This document shows, in pieces, positions 1 through 6,208 of a stretch of 8,863 nucleotides of DNA. Each line of letters opens with the position of its first letter. Within the stretch, counting starts at the first letter, position 1. The notes beneath the pieces were generated by a model. It saw only the letters and a program-made list of their open reading frames with translations, ran no database searches and was not told the origin of the DNA. This DNA is from Prevotellaceae bacterium (GTDB lineage Bacteria > Bacteroidota > Bacteroidia > Bacteroidales > Bacteroidaceae): assembly GCA_021204885.1 (NCBI GenBank), contig JAJPYP010000154.1:1-8863 (forward strand). The letters are read 5' to 3'. Position numbers and translations under genes: made by a program.

Positions 1-569
1 GCATCAACCGCATTACCCGCAAGAACCACCAAGGGGTGGTGGCGTTTATCTCGGCCGTCACTTACCAACGGGTGGAGGACTTGGTGCCTACCCTCTTCGA
101 GGCGGGAAAGCTGCCCGTCTTCGTGATGCTCGACGGCGTGACCGACGTGCGCAACTTCGGTGCCATTGCCCGTACGTGCGAGTGCGCGGGGGTGGATGCC
201 ATTATCTTGCCCGCCAAGAACAGCGTCTCGGTGAATGCCGATGCGGTAAAGACCTCGGCAGGAGCGTTGCTTAAGTTGCCTGTCTGCCGCGAACAGAACC
301 TCTCCACGACATTGCGCCACTTGAAGGCGTGCGGTTTCCGCATTGTCGGGGCAACGGGCAGGGGAAGTGTGGCGTACACCAAGGCCGACTATACAGGGCC
401 CGTCTGCTTCGTGTTGGGCGCTGAGGATACGGGCATCGCGCATGCGCACTTGGTGCTGTGCGACGAGCGGGTGCGCATTCCCCTCTTGGGCACCATCGAG
501 TCGCTCAACGTCTCCGTCGCGGCGGGCGTGCTGCTCTATGAGGCGGTGCGGCAACGGCAGGAGGGGTGA
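1..569 (+). CDS. rlmB: 23S rRNA (guanosine-2'-O)-methyltransferase RlmB, 5'-truncated by window edge
   Basis: This is the catalytic C-terminal part of a SpoU/TrmH-family (SPOUT) RNA methyltransferase. In E. coli, RlmB uses S-adenosylmethionine to methylate the 2'-OH of G2251 in the 23S rRNA P loop. The reading frame is open from base 3 and the first residues include NHQGVVA, the junction between the L30e-like RNA-binding domain and the SPOUT domain. The GTG at 36 is therefore internal and the true start lies outside the window. All three SpoU motifs are visible: NFGAIAR at 153-173, LGAEDTG at 414-434, and IPLLG...SLNVSVAAG from 477. They form the trefoil-knot cofactor pocket. The tail EAVRQR matches the end of E. 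coli RlmB. A sister 2'-O-methyltransferase of the same family (TrmH-like) is possible, but the HQG junction and the tail favour RlmB. It is probably cytoplasmic. Confidence 0.9.
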   Translation, partial: INRITRKNHQGVVAFISAVTYQRVEDLVPTLFEAGKLPVFVMLDGVTDVRNFGAIARTCECAGVDAIILPAKNSVSVNADAVKTSAGALLKLPVCREQNLSTTLRHLKACGFRIVGATGRGSVAYTKADYTGPVCFVLGAEDTGIAHAHLVLCDERVRIPLLGTIESLNVSVAAGVLLYEAVRQRQEG

Positions 570-660
570 GAGGACATATAAATAAGGTATAGATAAACAA
601 GGTATATAAATAGAGTAGGACAATATAGATAAGGTATATATGAACAAAGCATATATGAGG
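569..660 (+). repeat. Degenerate 15-base tandem repeat spanning the gap and the next start codon
   Basis: Six imperfect units fill the space between rlmB and the next gene: 569-583 AGAGGACATATAAAT, 584-598 AAGGTATAGATAAAC, 599-613 AAGGTATATAAATAG, 614-630 AGTAGGACAATATAGAT (17 bases), 631-645 AAGGTATATATGAAC and 646-660 AAAGCATATATGAGG. The core AAGGTATA occurs exactly three times, at 584, 599 and 631. The last two units each carry an ATG at the same offset (640 and 655), so the repeat has duplicated the start codon in frame. The tract is far richer in A and T than its surroundings. I see no TAnnTTTG promoter box in it. The alignment into units is my own by-eye reading. Confidence 0.65.
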
Positions 661-2358
661 AAAGTTCTCTTTTTCATGCTTCTTCTTTGCGCAGCGCAGG
701 GAAGTGTGGCACAACAAGCGCCCAAGTGGGTGGAGAAGGCCAAACGCGCCGTCTTTTCGGTGGTGACATACGATGCGAACGACAAGATACTGAATACCGG
801 CAACGGCTTTTTCGTGAGCGAGGACGGCGTGGCCCTTTCCGATTACTCCCTCTTGAAAGGGGCAAGGCGTGCGGTGGTCATCACCTCGGAAGGAGACAAG
901 ATGCCCATACTCACCATTCTGGGTGCCAACGACATGTATGACGTGGTGAAGTTCCGCGTGGGCATCACGGGCAAGAAAGCGACCGCCCTGCAACCGGCTG
1001 TCGTGGCGGCCGTGGCAGGTTCGCAGGCATACGTGTTGCCCTATTCCACGCAGAAAGAGCGTGCCTTCACGCCTTGCAAGGTGCAGGAGGCCGACCGCTT
1101 TTCAGACGGTTACAGTTACTATACGCTCGAGCTGTCGTTGGCCGACAAGATGGTGAGCTGCCCCTTGATGAACGAAGCGGGCGAGGTGCTGGCCTTGACG
1201 CAGAAGTCGTCGGGCAAGGATACCGCCACCATCTGCTACGGGGTGGATGCCAATTACGCCATGGCCCAGGGCATCGGCGCCTTCTCTTACAATGACAGTG
1301 CGTTGGAGGGTATCGGCATCAAGAAAGCGTTGCCCGATACCGAAGAACAGGCGCTGGTCTTCCTGCTCATGTCTTCCACACAAGTCTCCGCCGAACGGTA
1401 TGCTGGCTATTTAGACGATTTCATCGCGGAGTATCCCGGCAGTGCCGAAGGGTACGTACGGCGCGCCACCTACAACCTGAACCTCTCCATGGAAGAGGAG
1501 TCGATGGACAAGGTATCGGCCGATATGGACAAGGCATTCTCCTTGGCCAAGGATAACGACGACGTTTATTACAGTTGCGCCAAGTTGGTTTACAGCTACG
1601 TGGTCGCCTCTGCTGACAAACCCTACAAGGACTGGACGTACGACAAGGCCTTGGAATTGGTAGACCAAGCCATCTCCATACAGGAGTTGCCGGCCTATAT
1701 GCAGACGAAAGGAGATATTCAGTTTGCCAAAGGAGACTATGCCGGGGCGCTTGCCTGCTATGAGAAAGTGAACGGGTCCATCCTCGCGTCGGCAGCCACC
1801 TATTTCAATACCGCCCGCACCAAGGAGCTGCTCGATGCACCCGCCGAAGAGGTCGTGGCGTTGATGGACAGCTGTGTGGCCCGCTTGAACCAACCCTACA
1901 CGGAAGAGTCGGCCATCTACCTGCTGGAGCGTGCAAGGGTGCTGATGAATGCCGGCAAGGCACGTGAGGCCATGAAGGATTACGATGCCTACGACAAGGC
2001 GATGGGCGGACGGGTGAACGACCTCTTCTATTATTACCGTGCGCAGGCCGCCTTGCAGTCGCGCCAATACCAGCGTGCGCTCGACGACATGGAAGCGGCC
2101 ATCGAGGCGAGTCCCGAGGAATTGACCTATTATGCCGAATTGGCGGTCATCAACTTGCGTGTGGCACGGAACGAAGAGGCGATAGAGGTACTCAAGAAGG
2201 CTTTGCAGATTGACCCGCAGTATGGCGAGGCCTATCGCTTGATGGGATTAGGCCAAGTGCAGATGAAACAGAACAAGGAGGCGTGCGCCAACTTTGCCAA
2301 GGCAAAGGAGCTTGGCGACGAGAACGCCGACGAGTGTATAGAGAAGTATTGTAAATGA
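640..2358 (+). CDS. Secreted protein: inactive trypsin-like domain plus TPR repeats
   Basis: This 572-residue protein probably acts in the periplasm. A signal peptide covers residues 1-24 (MRK, then a hydrophobic run, then SVA before QQ). Residues about 30-215 resemble an HtrA/trypsin-like fold, with GFFVSEDG resembling the first strands of DegP-type proteases. The triad looks lost. The position expected to hold His aligns with Ser70 (SDYSLLKGA against TNNHVVxxA), Asp101 is kept, and the GNSGG serine motif is replaced by KMVSC, placing Val172 at the nucleophile. The C-terminal half holds TPR-like helical pairs, for example about 352-378, 425-453, 463-495, 496-529 and 530-563. I infer a binding or scaffold role rather than proteolysis; its partner is unknown. 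Start is either ATG 640 or ATG 655. The latter gives a more typical 19-residue signal peptide. ridA follows 25 bases downstream. Confidence 0.85.
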   Translation: MNKAYMRKVLFFMLLLCAAQGSVAQQAPKWVEKAKRAVFSVVTYDANDKILNTGNGFFVSEDGVALSDYSLLKGARRAVVITSEGDKMPILTILGANDMYDVVKFRVGITGKKATALQPAVVAAVAGSQAYVLPYSTQKERAFTPCKVQEADRFSDGYSYYTLELSLADKMVSCPLMNEAGEVLALTQKSSGKDTATICYGVDANYAMAQGIGAFSYNDSALEGIGIKKALPDTEEQALVFLLMSSTQVSAERYAGYLDDFIAEYPGSAEGYVRRATYNLNLSMEEESMDKVSADMDKAFSLAKDNDDVYYSCAKLVYSYVVASADKPYKDWTYDKALELVDQAISIQELPAYMQTKGDIQFAKGDYAGALACYEKVNGSILASAATYFNTARTKELLDAPAEEVVALMDSCVARLNQPYTEESAIYLLERARVLMNAGKAREAMKDYDAYDKAMGGRVNDLFYYYRAQAALQSRQYQRALDDMEAAIEASPEELTYYAELAVINLRVARNEEAIEVLKKALQIDPQYGEAYRLMGLGQVQMKQNKEACANFAKAKELGDENADECIEKYCK

Positions 2359-2383
2359 GGATTGTAAAACCCTAAAAGAACGT

Positions 2384-2761
2384 ATGATGAAACAGGTTAT
2401 TTGTAGTTCCAAAGCTCCGGGAGCCATAGGCCCTTACAGCCAGGCTGTAGAGGCGGGCGGCATGGTGTTCGTTTCAGGACAGTTGCCCATCGACGCGGCT
2501 ACCGGCGTGATGCCCCAAGGGGTGGAAGCCCAAGCACGGCAATCATTGGAGAATGTGAAAGCCATCTTGTCCCAGGCCGGACTAAGCATGGCAAGTATAG
2601 TGAAAACCACGGTATTCTTGGCCGACATGTCGCTCTTTGCCGACATGAACAAGGTGTATGCCACTTTCTTCGAGGGCGATTATCCCGCCCGCTCGGCCGT
2701 GGCGGTCAAGGCGTTGCCTAAAGATGCCTTAGTGGAGATCGAGTGCATCGCGGTGCGCTAA
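2384..2761 (+). CDS. ridA: RidA family 2-iminobutanoate/2-iminopropanoate deaminase
   Basis: RidA hydrolyses reactive enamine/imine intermediates released by PLP-dependent dehydratases such as threonine dehydratase, giving 2-ketoacids and ammonia and protecting other PLP enzymes from damage. The 125-residue length is typical of this trimeric cytoplasmic family. Visible signatures are GAIGPYSQA (Tyr18), VFVSGQLP, the catalytic arginine in PARSAVAV (Arg103, matching E. coli Arg105) and the C-terminal IECIAVR, where Glu120 matches the conserved glutamate. The arginine marks the active RidA subgroup. Two consecutive ATGs open the gene, at 2384 and 2387, and either could be used. It starts 25 bases after the TPR gene, so co-transcription is likely. 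Its last 33 bases overlap the end of the opposing folC. Confidence 0.95.
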   Translation: MMKQVICSSKAPGAIGPYSQAVEAGGMVFVSGQLPIDAATGVMPQGVEAQARQSLENVKAILSQAGLSMASIVKTTVFLADMSLFADMNKVYATFFEGDYPARSAVAVKALPKDALVEIECIAVR

Positions 2762-3982
2762 GAGGTCGGCCACAACGAAACTGCTGCCTCCCACGAAGAT
2801 GAAGTCTTCGGGGAGGCTTTTTTTCATTGCCGCCGCAACGGCGGCGGGCACGTCGGGATAACAGTCGCCCTGCAAACCGAATGGGGAGGCAAGTCGTTGC
2901 AACTGCGCTTCGGGCAAGGCGCGTTTCACGCTGGCGCGGGTAAAGTAGTAGTCGGCTTCCGTGGGCAGCAACGCCAATACGGCGGAAATGTCCTTGTCGG
3001 CGGCCATGCCGAAGACAATGTGCAAGCGTCGGCAGGATAGCTCGCGCAACTGTCGGGCAATATAGGTGATGCCTCCCACATTGTGTCCCGTATCGCATGT
3101 TACCGTGGGGTGTTGCCGCAGCTGCTGCCAGCGTCCCATCAGCCCCGTCAATTCGCAGACGTGGGCGAAGCCCTCGCGCACGTCGTGTTCGTCTATACGG
3201 TATCCGGCCGCTTGTAGCAGGGGAATGGCGGTGAGGATGGTACGGGTATTCTTCTTTTGGCACAGGCCTTGCAGCTCCACGGTCAGGTGGGGATAGTCCG
3301 ACGTCTCATTCTCTTCCGCAAAATAGATGGGTGCCCCTACCGCTTCCGCTTTCCGCTGGAAAACCGGCCGCGTCTCGGGCGTGGTCTCGCCGATGACCAC
3401 AGGCACCCCATGCTTGATGATGCCCGCCTTCTCCCCGGCAATCCGCGCCAAGGTATTACCCAAGAATTGCGTATGGTCCAAGCTGATGTTCGTGATGATC
3501 GAGAGGTCGGGGCGGATGATGTTCGTGCAGTCCAATCGTCCGCCAAGGCCCACCTCAATGACGGCCACGTCTACTTTCTCATCGGCGAAATAGCGGAACG
3601 CCATGGCGGTGGTCAGCTCGAAGAAGGAGGGATGGAGCGGCTCGAAGAAGGCGCGTTCACGCTCCACGAAGGAGACCACGTATGCCTCGGGTACTGGCTC
3701 TCCGTTGATACGGATACGTTCGCGGAAATCCACCAAGTGGGGCGATGTGTATAGCCCCGTGCGGTAACCGGCCGACTGCAAGATGGCGGCCAAGGTGTGC
3801 GAGCAGGAGCCTTTACCGTTGGTGCCCGCCACGTGGATGGTGCGGAAAGCACGGTGTGGATGGCCGAAACGGTCGTCGAGCGTATAGGTGTTCTCCAACC
3901 CCTCTTTATAGGCGGCTCCACCCACTTGCTGGAAGAGGGGAGCACTGTCGTAAAGGTATTTTATAGTGTCCGTATAGTCCAT
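2729..3982 (-). CDS. folC: Bifunctional folylpolyglutamate synthase / dihydrofolate synthase
   Basis: FolC is a Mur-ligase-family enzyme that adds glutamate to dihydropteroate and then to reduced folates in the cytoplasm, using ATP. The 417-residue length fits the family. Visible motifs in order are the P-loop HVAGTNGKGSCSH (residues 50-62), the omega-loop TSPHLVDFRERI (79 on), EVGLGGRLDCTN (143-154), SLDHTQFLG (167-175), EKAGIIK with Lys185 as the likely carbamylated lysine, MGRWQ (282-286), CDTGHN (296-301, the Mur-ligase DxxHN motif) and FGMAADKD. Monofunctional FPGS cannot be excluded from sequence alone, but bacterial copies are usually bifunctional. The start ATG at 3982 sits about 60 bases from a candidate promoter. 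The stop lies inside ridA, giving a 33-base tail-to-tail overlap. An A7 run encodes Lys-Lys near the C terminus. Confidence 0.95.
   Translation of the reverse strand: MDYTDTIKYLYDSAPLFQQVGGAAYKEGLENTYTLDDRFGHPHRAFRTIHVAGTNGKGSCSHTLAAILQSAGYRTGLYTSPHLVDFRERIRINGEPVPEAYVVSFVERERAFFEPLHPSFFELTTAMAFRYFADEKVDVAVIEVGLGGRLDCTNIIRPDLSIITNISLDHTQFLGNTLARIAGEKAGIIKHGVPVVIGETTPETRPVFQRKAEAVGAPIYFAEENETSDYPHLTVELQGLCQKKNTRTILTAIPLLQAAGYRIDEHDVREGFAHVCELTGLMGRWQQLRQHPTVTCDTGHNVGGITYIARQLRELSCRRLHIVFGMAADKDISAVLALLPTEADYYFTRASVKRALPEAQLQRLASPFGLQGDCYPDVPAAVAAAMKKSLPEDFIFVGGSSFVVADLLAHRDALDLH
2786..2824 (+). terminator. Intrinsic terminator for ridA, inside folC coding sequence
   Basis: A strong hairpin is followed by seven T residues (2818-2824). 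The outer stem pairs 2786-2792 with 2811-2817 (7 bp, GCCTCCC with GGGAGGC). After a bulged A at 2793, the inner stem pairs 2794-2799 with 2805-2810 (6 bp, CGAAGA with TCTTCG). The loop is TGAAG at 2800-2804. It lies 25 bases after the ridA stop and is oriented for + strand transcription. The same bases encode the SLPEDFIFVGG segment of FolC on the other strand. No matching A tract lies on the left side, so it should act in one direction only. Confidence 0.85.
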
Positions 3983-4030
3983 CTTTTATATAATTTAACG
4001 CCGTGGAGAAAGATTTCCGCGTCTAAATGC

Positions 4031-4055
4031 CTATCTTTATATGCAGCAAAGATAG
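4031..4055. repeat. 8-base inverted repeat overlapping the folC promoter
   Basis: CTATCTTT at 4031-4038 is repeated as its reverse complement AAAGATAG at 4048-4055, with a 9-base spacer. The right arm contains the folC -7 box on the - strand. The left arm spells TATCTTTAT on the + strand, one mismatch from the same box pointing toward phoH. It could be an operator, a pair of face-to-face promoter boxes, or a chance symmetry created by one box and a look-alike. Confidence 0.5.
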
Positions 4056-4078
4056 TGCAAACAAGGCGGAGCGCCAAG
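4046..4078 (-). promoter_or_regulatory. Candidate folC promoter (-33/-7, Bacteroidota type)
   Basis: Read on the - strand, bases 4054-4046 are TATCTTTGC, a full match to the Bacteroides -7 consensus TAnnTTTG followed by a pyrimidine. Twenty bases upstream, 4078-4075 reads CTTG, one mismatch from the -33 TTTG. Transcription would begin near 4040, leaving about 58 bases of leader before the folC ATG. The box match and spacing are seen directly; the function is inferred from the known consensus. Confidence 0.6.
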
Positions 4079-4129
4079 TGAAGCTATTTTAATTTGTTTG
4101 AAAGCTGAACCGACTAAAAAATTAAAGAT

Positions 4130-5455
4130 ATGGGAGCTAAAAAGAATTTTGTAATTGACACGAACGTGATTCTTCATGACTACAACTGCTTGAAGAACTT
4201 CCAGGAGAACGACATCTATCTTCCGATAGTGGTATTGGAGGAGCTCGACAAGTTCAAGAAGGGCAACGAACAAATCAATTTCAATGCCCGTGAATTTGTG
4301 CGCCAGCTCGATTTGATAACCGACGACAACCTGTTTACCAAGGGTGCGCCGTTAGGGCAGGGAATGGGCAAGCTTTTCGTGGTGGCCGGTTCCGTAAACG
4401 CCCCCAAGGTACACGACTCTTTCCCCGAACACATCCCCGACCACCGCATCCTTTCGGTGACCGAGTGGGTGGAAGAGAAGCATCCCGGCATGAAGACCAT
4501 CTTGGTGACCAAGGATGTGAACTTGCGCATGAAAGCCCGTTCCATCGGGTTGCTCTGTCAGGACTATATCAATGACAAGGTACACGATACCGACGTGTTC
4601 GAGCGGGCCAACCGGGTATTCGAAGGGATAGACCCCGCCGTGATAGACCAAATCTATTCACACAAAGAGGGCGTGGAAGTGGGCGAGTTCGCTTTCAAGG
4701 AGGAACTTATTCCCAACGAGTGCTTCGTGCTGAAGAGCGAGCGCAACAGCGTGTTGGCGCGTTACAACCCCTTCCTGCATGCCGTATGCCGGGTGAACAA
4801 GACGAAGAACTATGGCATAGAACCACGTAATGCCGAGCAGAGCTTTGCCTTTGAAGTGCTGAACGACCCCGACATCAAGTTGGTGGCCTTGACCGGAAAG
4901 GCCGGTACGGGCAAGACCTTGTTGGCGCTTGCCGCCGCGCTTGGCAAGGCGGCCGACTACAAGCAGATCTTGTTGGCACGTCCCATCGTGGCCCTCTCCA
5001 ACAAAGACCTTGGCTTCTTGCCGGGCAACGCCCAAGATAAGGTGTCTCCCTATATGCAACCGTTGTTCGACAACCTGAACGTCATCAAGCGTCAGTTCGC
5101 CGCCAACTCCAGCGAGGTGAAGCGCTTGGACGACATGTTGAAGAGCCAGCAACTGGTTATCGAGGCGTTGGCATTCATCCGCGGACGCAGCTTGGGCGAG
5201 ACCTACTGCATCATCGACGAGGCACAGAACCTCACGCCCCACGAGATAAAGACCATCATCACCCGTGCCGGCGAAGGAACGAAGATGGTCTTCACAGGCG
5301 ATATCCAGCAGATTGACCAACCCTACTTGGATACCCATTCCAATGGCTTGGTCTACATGATTGACCGCATGCGGGGACAGAACCTCTTCGCCCACGTCAA
5401 TTTGGTGAAAGGCGAGCGCAGCCACTTGAGCGAGTTGGCCAGCAACCTGATGTAA
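4130..5455 (+). CDS. PIN domain-PhoH family ATPase (PhoH2-type RNA helicase/ribonuclease)
   Basis: This is a 441-residue cytoplasmic fusion of a PIN-type RNase domain and a PhoH ATPase domain. Characterised PhoH2 proteins unwind and cut RNA with ATP; a role in RNA turnover here is inferred from that. The PIN domain covers about residues 5-150, with the acidic metal-binding residues visible at FVIDTNV (Asp10), VVLEELDKF (Glu37/Glu38) and LVTKDVN (Asp129). The PhoH domain covers about 230-440: a Q-motif-like NAEQ (234-237), Walker A GKAGTGKT (256-263), Walker B CIIDEAQN (360-367, Asp363-Glu364) and the sensor-like FTGDIQQID (388-396). All key residues are present, so it should be active. Plain PhoH proteins lack the PIN part. 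It stands alone, divergent from folC and convergent with yggS, so it appears monocistronic. Confidence 0.93.
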   Translation: MGAKKNFVIDTNVILHDYNCLKNFQENDIYLPIVVLEELDKFKKGNEQINFNAREFVRQLDLITDDNLFTKGAPLGQGMGKLFVVAGSVNAPKVHDSFPEHIPDHRILSVTEWVEEKHPGMKTILVTKDVNLRMKARSIGLLCQDYINDKVHDTDVFERANRVFEGIDPAVIDQIYSHKEGVEVGEFAFKEELIPNECFVLKSERNSVLARYNPFLHAVCRVNKTKNYGIEPRNAEQSFAFEVLNDPDIKLVALTGKAGTGKTLLALAAALGKAADYKQILLARPIVALSNKDLGFLPGNAQDKVSPYMQPLFDNLNVIKRQFAANSSEVKRLDDMLKSQQLVIEALAFIRGRSLGETYCIIDEAQNLTPHEIKTIITRAGEGTKMVFTGDIQQIDQPYLDTHSNGLVYMIDRMRGQNLFAHVNLVKGERSHLSELASNLM

Positions 5456-5456
5456 G

Positions 5457-5486
5457 CGGTTTTACCGTAAGCGGCGCTGCCGCTTA
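5457..5486. terminator. Two small hairpins between convergent phoH and yggS (weak bidirectional terminator?)
   Basis: Two adjacent perfect inverted repeats fill the gap. The first is CGGT-TTT-ACCG at 5457-5467. The second is TAAGCGGC at 5468-5475 with GCCGCTTA at 5479-5486 around a GCT loop. The second arm ends in the yggS stop codon (TTA at 5484-5486 on the + strand). No run of T follows on either strand (only TATATTGCTTG to the right), so classical intrinsic termination is uncertain. The position between converging genes supports a 3'-end role. Confidence 0.45.
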
Positions 5487-6158
5487 TATTGCTTGACCAC
5501 CCCTCTCTCCGAATATCTTGCTGCCGATACGCACCAACGTGCTGCCGGCGGCAAGCGCTTCGGGATAGTCGTGCGACATGCCCATGGAGAGTTCCTTGAA
5601 ATCCTCGTCCGTGGCAAACCACTTCGCTTTCACCTCGCGGAAAAGGTCGCTAAGCAGGCGGAACTCGCGCCTCACTTGCGCGGTATCGTCTGTGTTCGAG
5701 GCCATGCCCATCAACCCGCAAAGGCTTACATGCCGCAATTCCCGCCATGTGCCGGCAGCCAACATCTCGCGTAGCTCGTCGGGCGTGAAGCCGAATTTGG
5801 TCTCCTCTTGCGCCACGTGCAGTTGCAACAAGCAATTCACCTTGCGCCCCGCCTTGGCCGCCTGTTTGTCTACTTCGGCCAGCAACTTGTAGGAGTCGAT
5901 GCTGTGGATGAGCGCCACGTAGGAGACAATGTACTTTATCTTGTTCGTTTGCAGGTGGCCTATGAAGTGCCACTCGATGTCCTCGGGCAAAAGGGCATGC
6001 TTGGCATCCATCTCTTGCACCTTGCTCTCGCCGAACACACGCTGTCCGGCACGGTAGGCCTCTTCAATGGCCTCTACGGGGTGGAACTTGGATACAGCCA
6101 CCAACCGCACACCTTGAGGCAGCTCACGCGCCAACTCTTCAAGCCGTTCTGCAATCAT
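5484..6158 (-). CDS. yggS: YggS family pyridoxal phosphate-binding protein (PLP homeostasis)
   Basis: YggS/PLPBP proteins bind PLP on a single-domain TIM barrel and control the supply of vitamin B6 cofactors and of amino and keto acids; no robust catalytic activity is known for the family. The 224-residue length is normal. The PLP-binding lysine is Lys24 in VAVSKFHP. Further signatures are RVFGESKVQE (40-49), WHFIGHLQTNK (63-73), LSMGMSHDYPEAL (190-202) and GSTLVRIGSKIFGER (205-219), the last two forming the phosphate-binding loops. The ATG at 6158 gives the family's expected N terminus. It lies 50 bases downstream of the DUF4494 gene on the same strand, with no convincing promoter box between them, so the two are probably transcribed together. 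It converges on phoH. Confidence 0.95.
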   Translation of the reverse strand: MIAERLEELARELPQGVRLVAVSKFHPVEAIEEAYRAGQRVFGESKVQEMDAKHALLPEDIEWHFIGHLQTNKIKYIVSYVALIHSIDSYKLLAEVDKQAAKAGRKVNCLLQLHVAQEETKFGFTPDELREMLAAGTWRELRHVSLCGLMGMASNTDDTAQVRREFRLLSDLFREVKAKWFATDEDFKELSMGMSHDYPEALAAGSTLVRIGSKIFGERGGQAI

Positions 6159-6208
6159 GATAACCCTGTCTTTAAAGTCCTATATTTACCGGTGGGCGCG
6201 TTCCCCTT

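Larger units (their letters stand above)
3983..4129. promoter_or_regulatory. Divergent folC/phoH intergenic region
   Basis: These 147 bases must hold the promoters for both flanking genes. They contain a good Bacteroidota-type promoter toward folC and an 8-base inverted repeat, both listed separately. Toward phoH the best candidate is TTAATTTGT at 4089-4097, one mismatch from the TAnnTTTG-plus-pyrimidine -7 box, but no TTTG lies at the proper distance upstream. The bases just before the phoH ATG are A-rich (ACTAAAAAATTAAAGAT), as is common for translation start regions in this phylum. I see no small ORF or RNA gene here. Confidence 0.6.

Noticed and set aside
36..38. GTG at 36 as the start of the first gene
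   Set aside because: The frame is open upstream to base 3 and already encodes the conserved NHQG junction of RlmB, so the gene continues past the window edge.
655..711. Lipoprotein signal (Cys17 in LLLCAAQ) on the secreted TPR protein
   Set aside because: The residue before Cys is Leu rather than Gly/Ala/Ser, and a good signal peptidase I site (SVA before QQ) follows, so a cleaved soluble protein fits better.
1411..2067. Open frame of 218 codons on the - strand opposite the TPR half of the secreted protein
   Set aside because: A shadow of the real coding frame: no start context, domain or homology that I recognise, and full overlap with a convincing gene.
2786..2824. A7 run followed by a strong stem in folC mRNA as a programmed frameshift or slippage signal
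   Set aside because: The stem follows the A run with no spacer, the frame is not that of a standard A-AAA-AAG slip site, and the alternative frames give no sensible product. The terminator role on the other strand explains the structure.
2718..3263. Second - strand frame inside folC, 181 codons, rich in Arg and His
   Set aside because: Composition is typical of an out-of-frame reading of GC-rich coding sequence, and it overlaps the FolC frame whose motifs are intact.
4658..5425. Open frame of 255 codons on the - strand antisense to phoH
   Set aside because: It lies wholly opposite a gene with intact PIN and PhoH motifs, shows no recognisable domain, and long antisense frames are expected from the codon bias of this genome.
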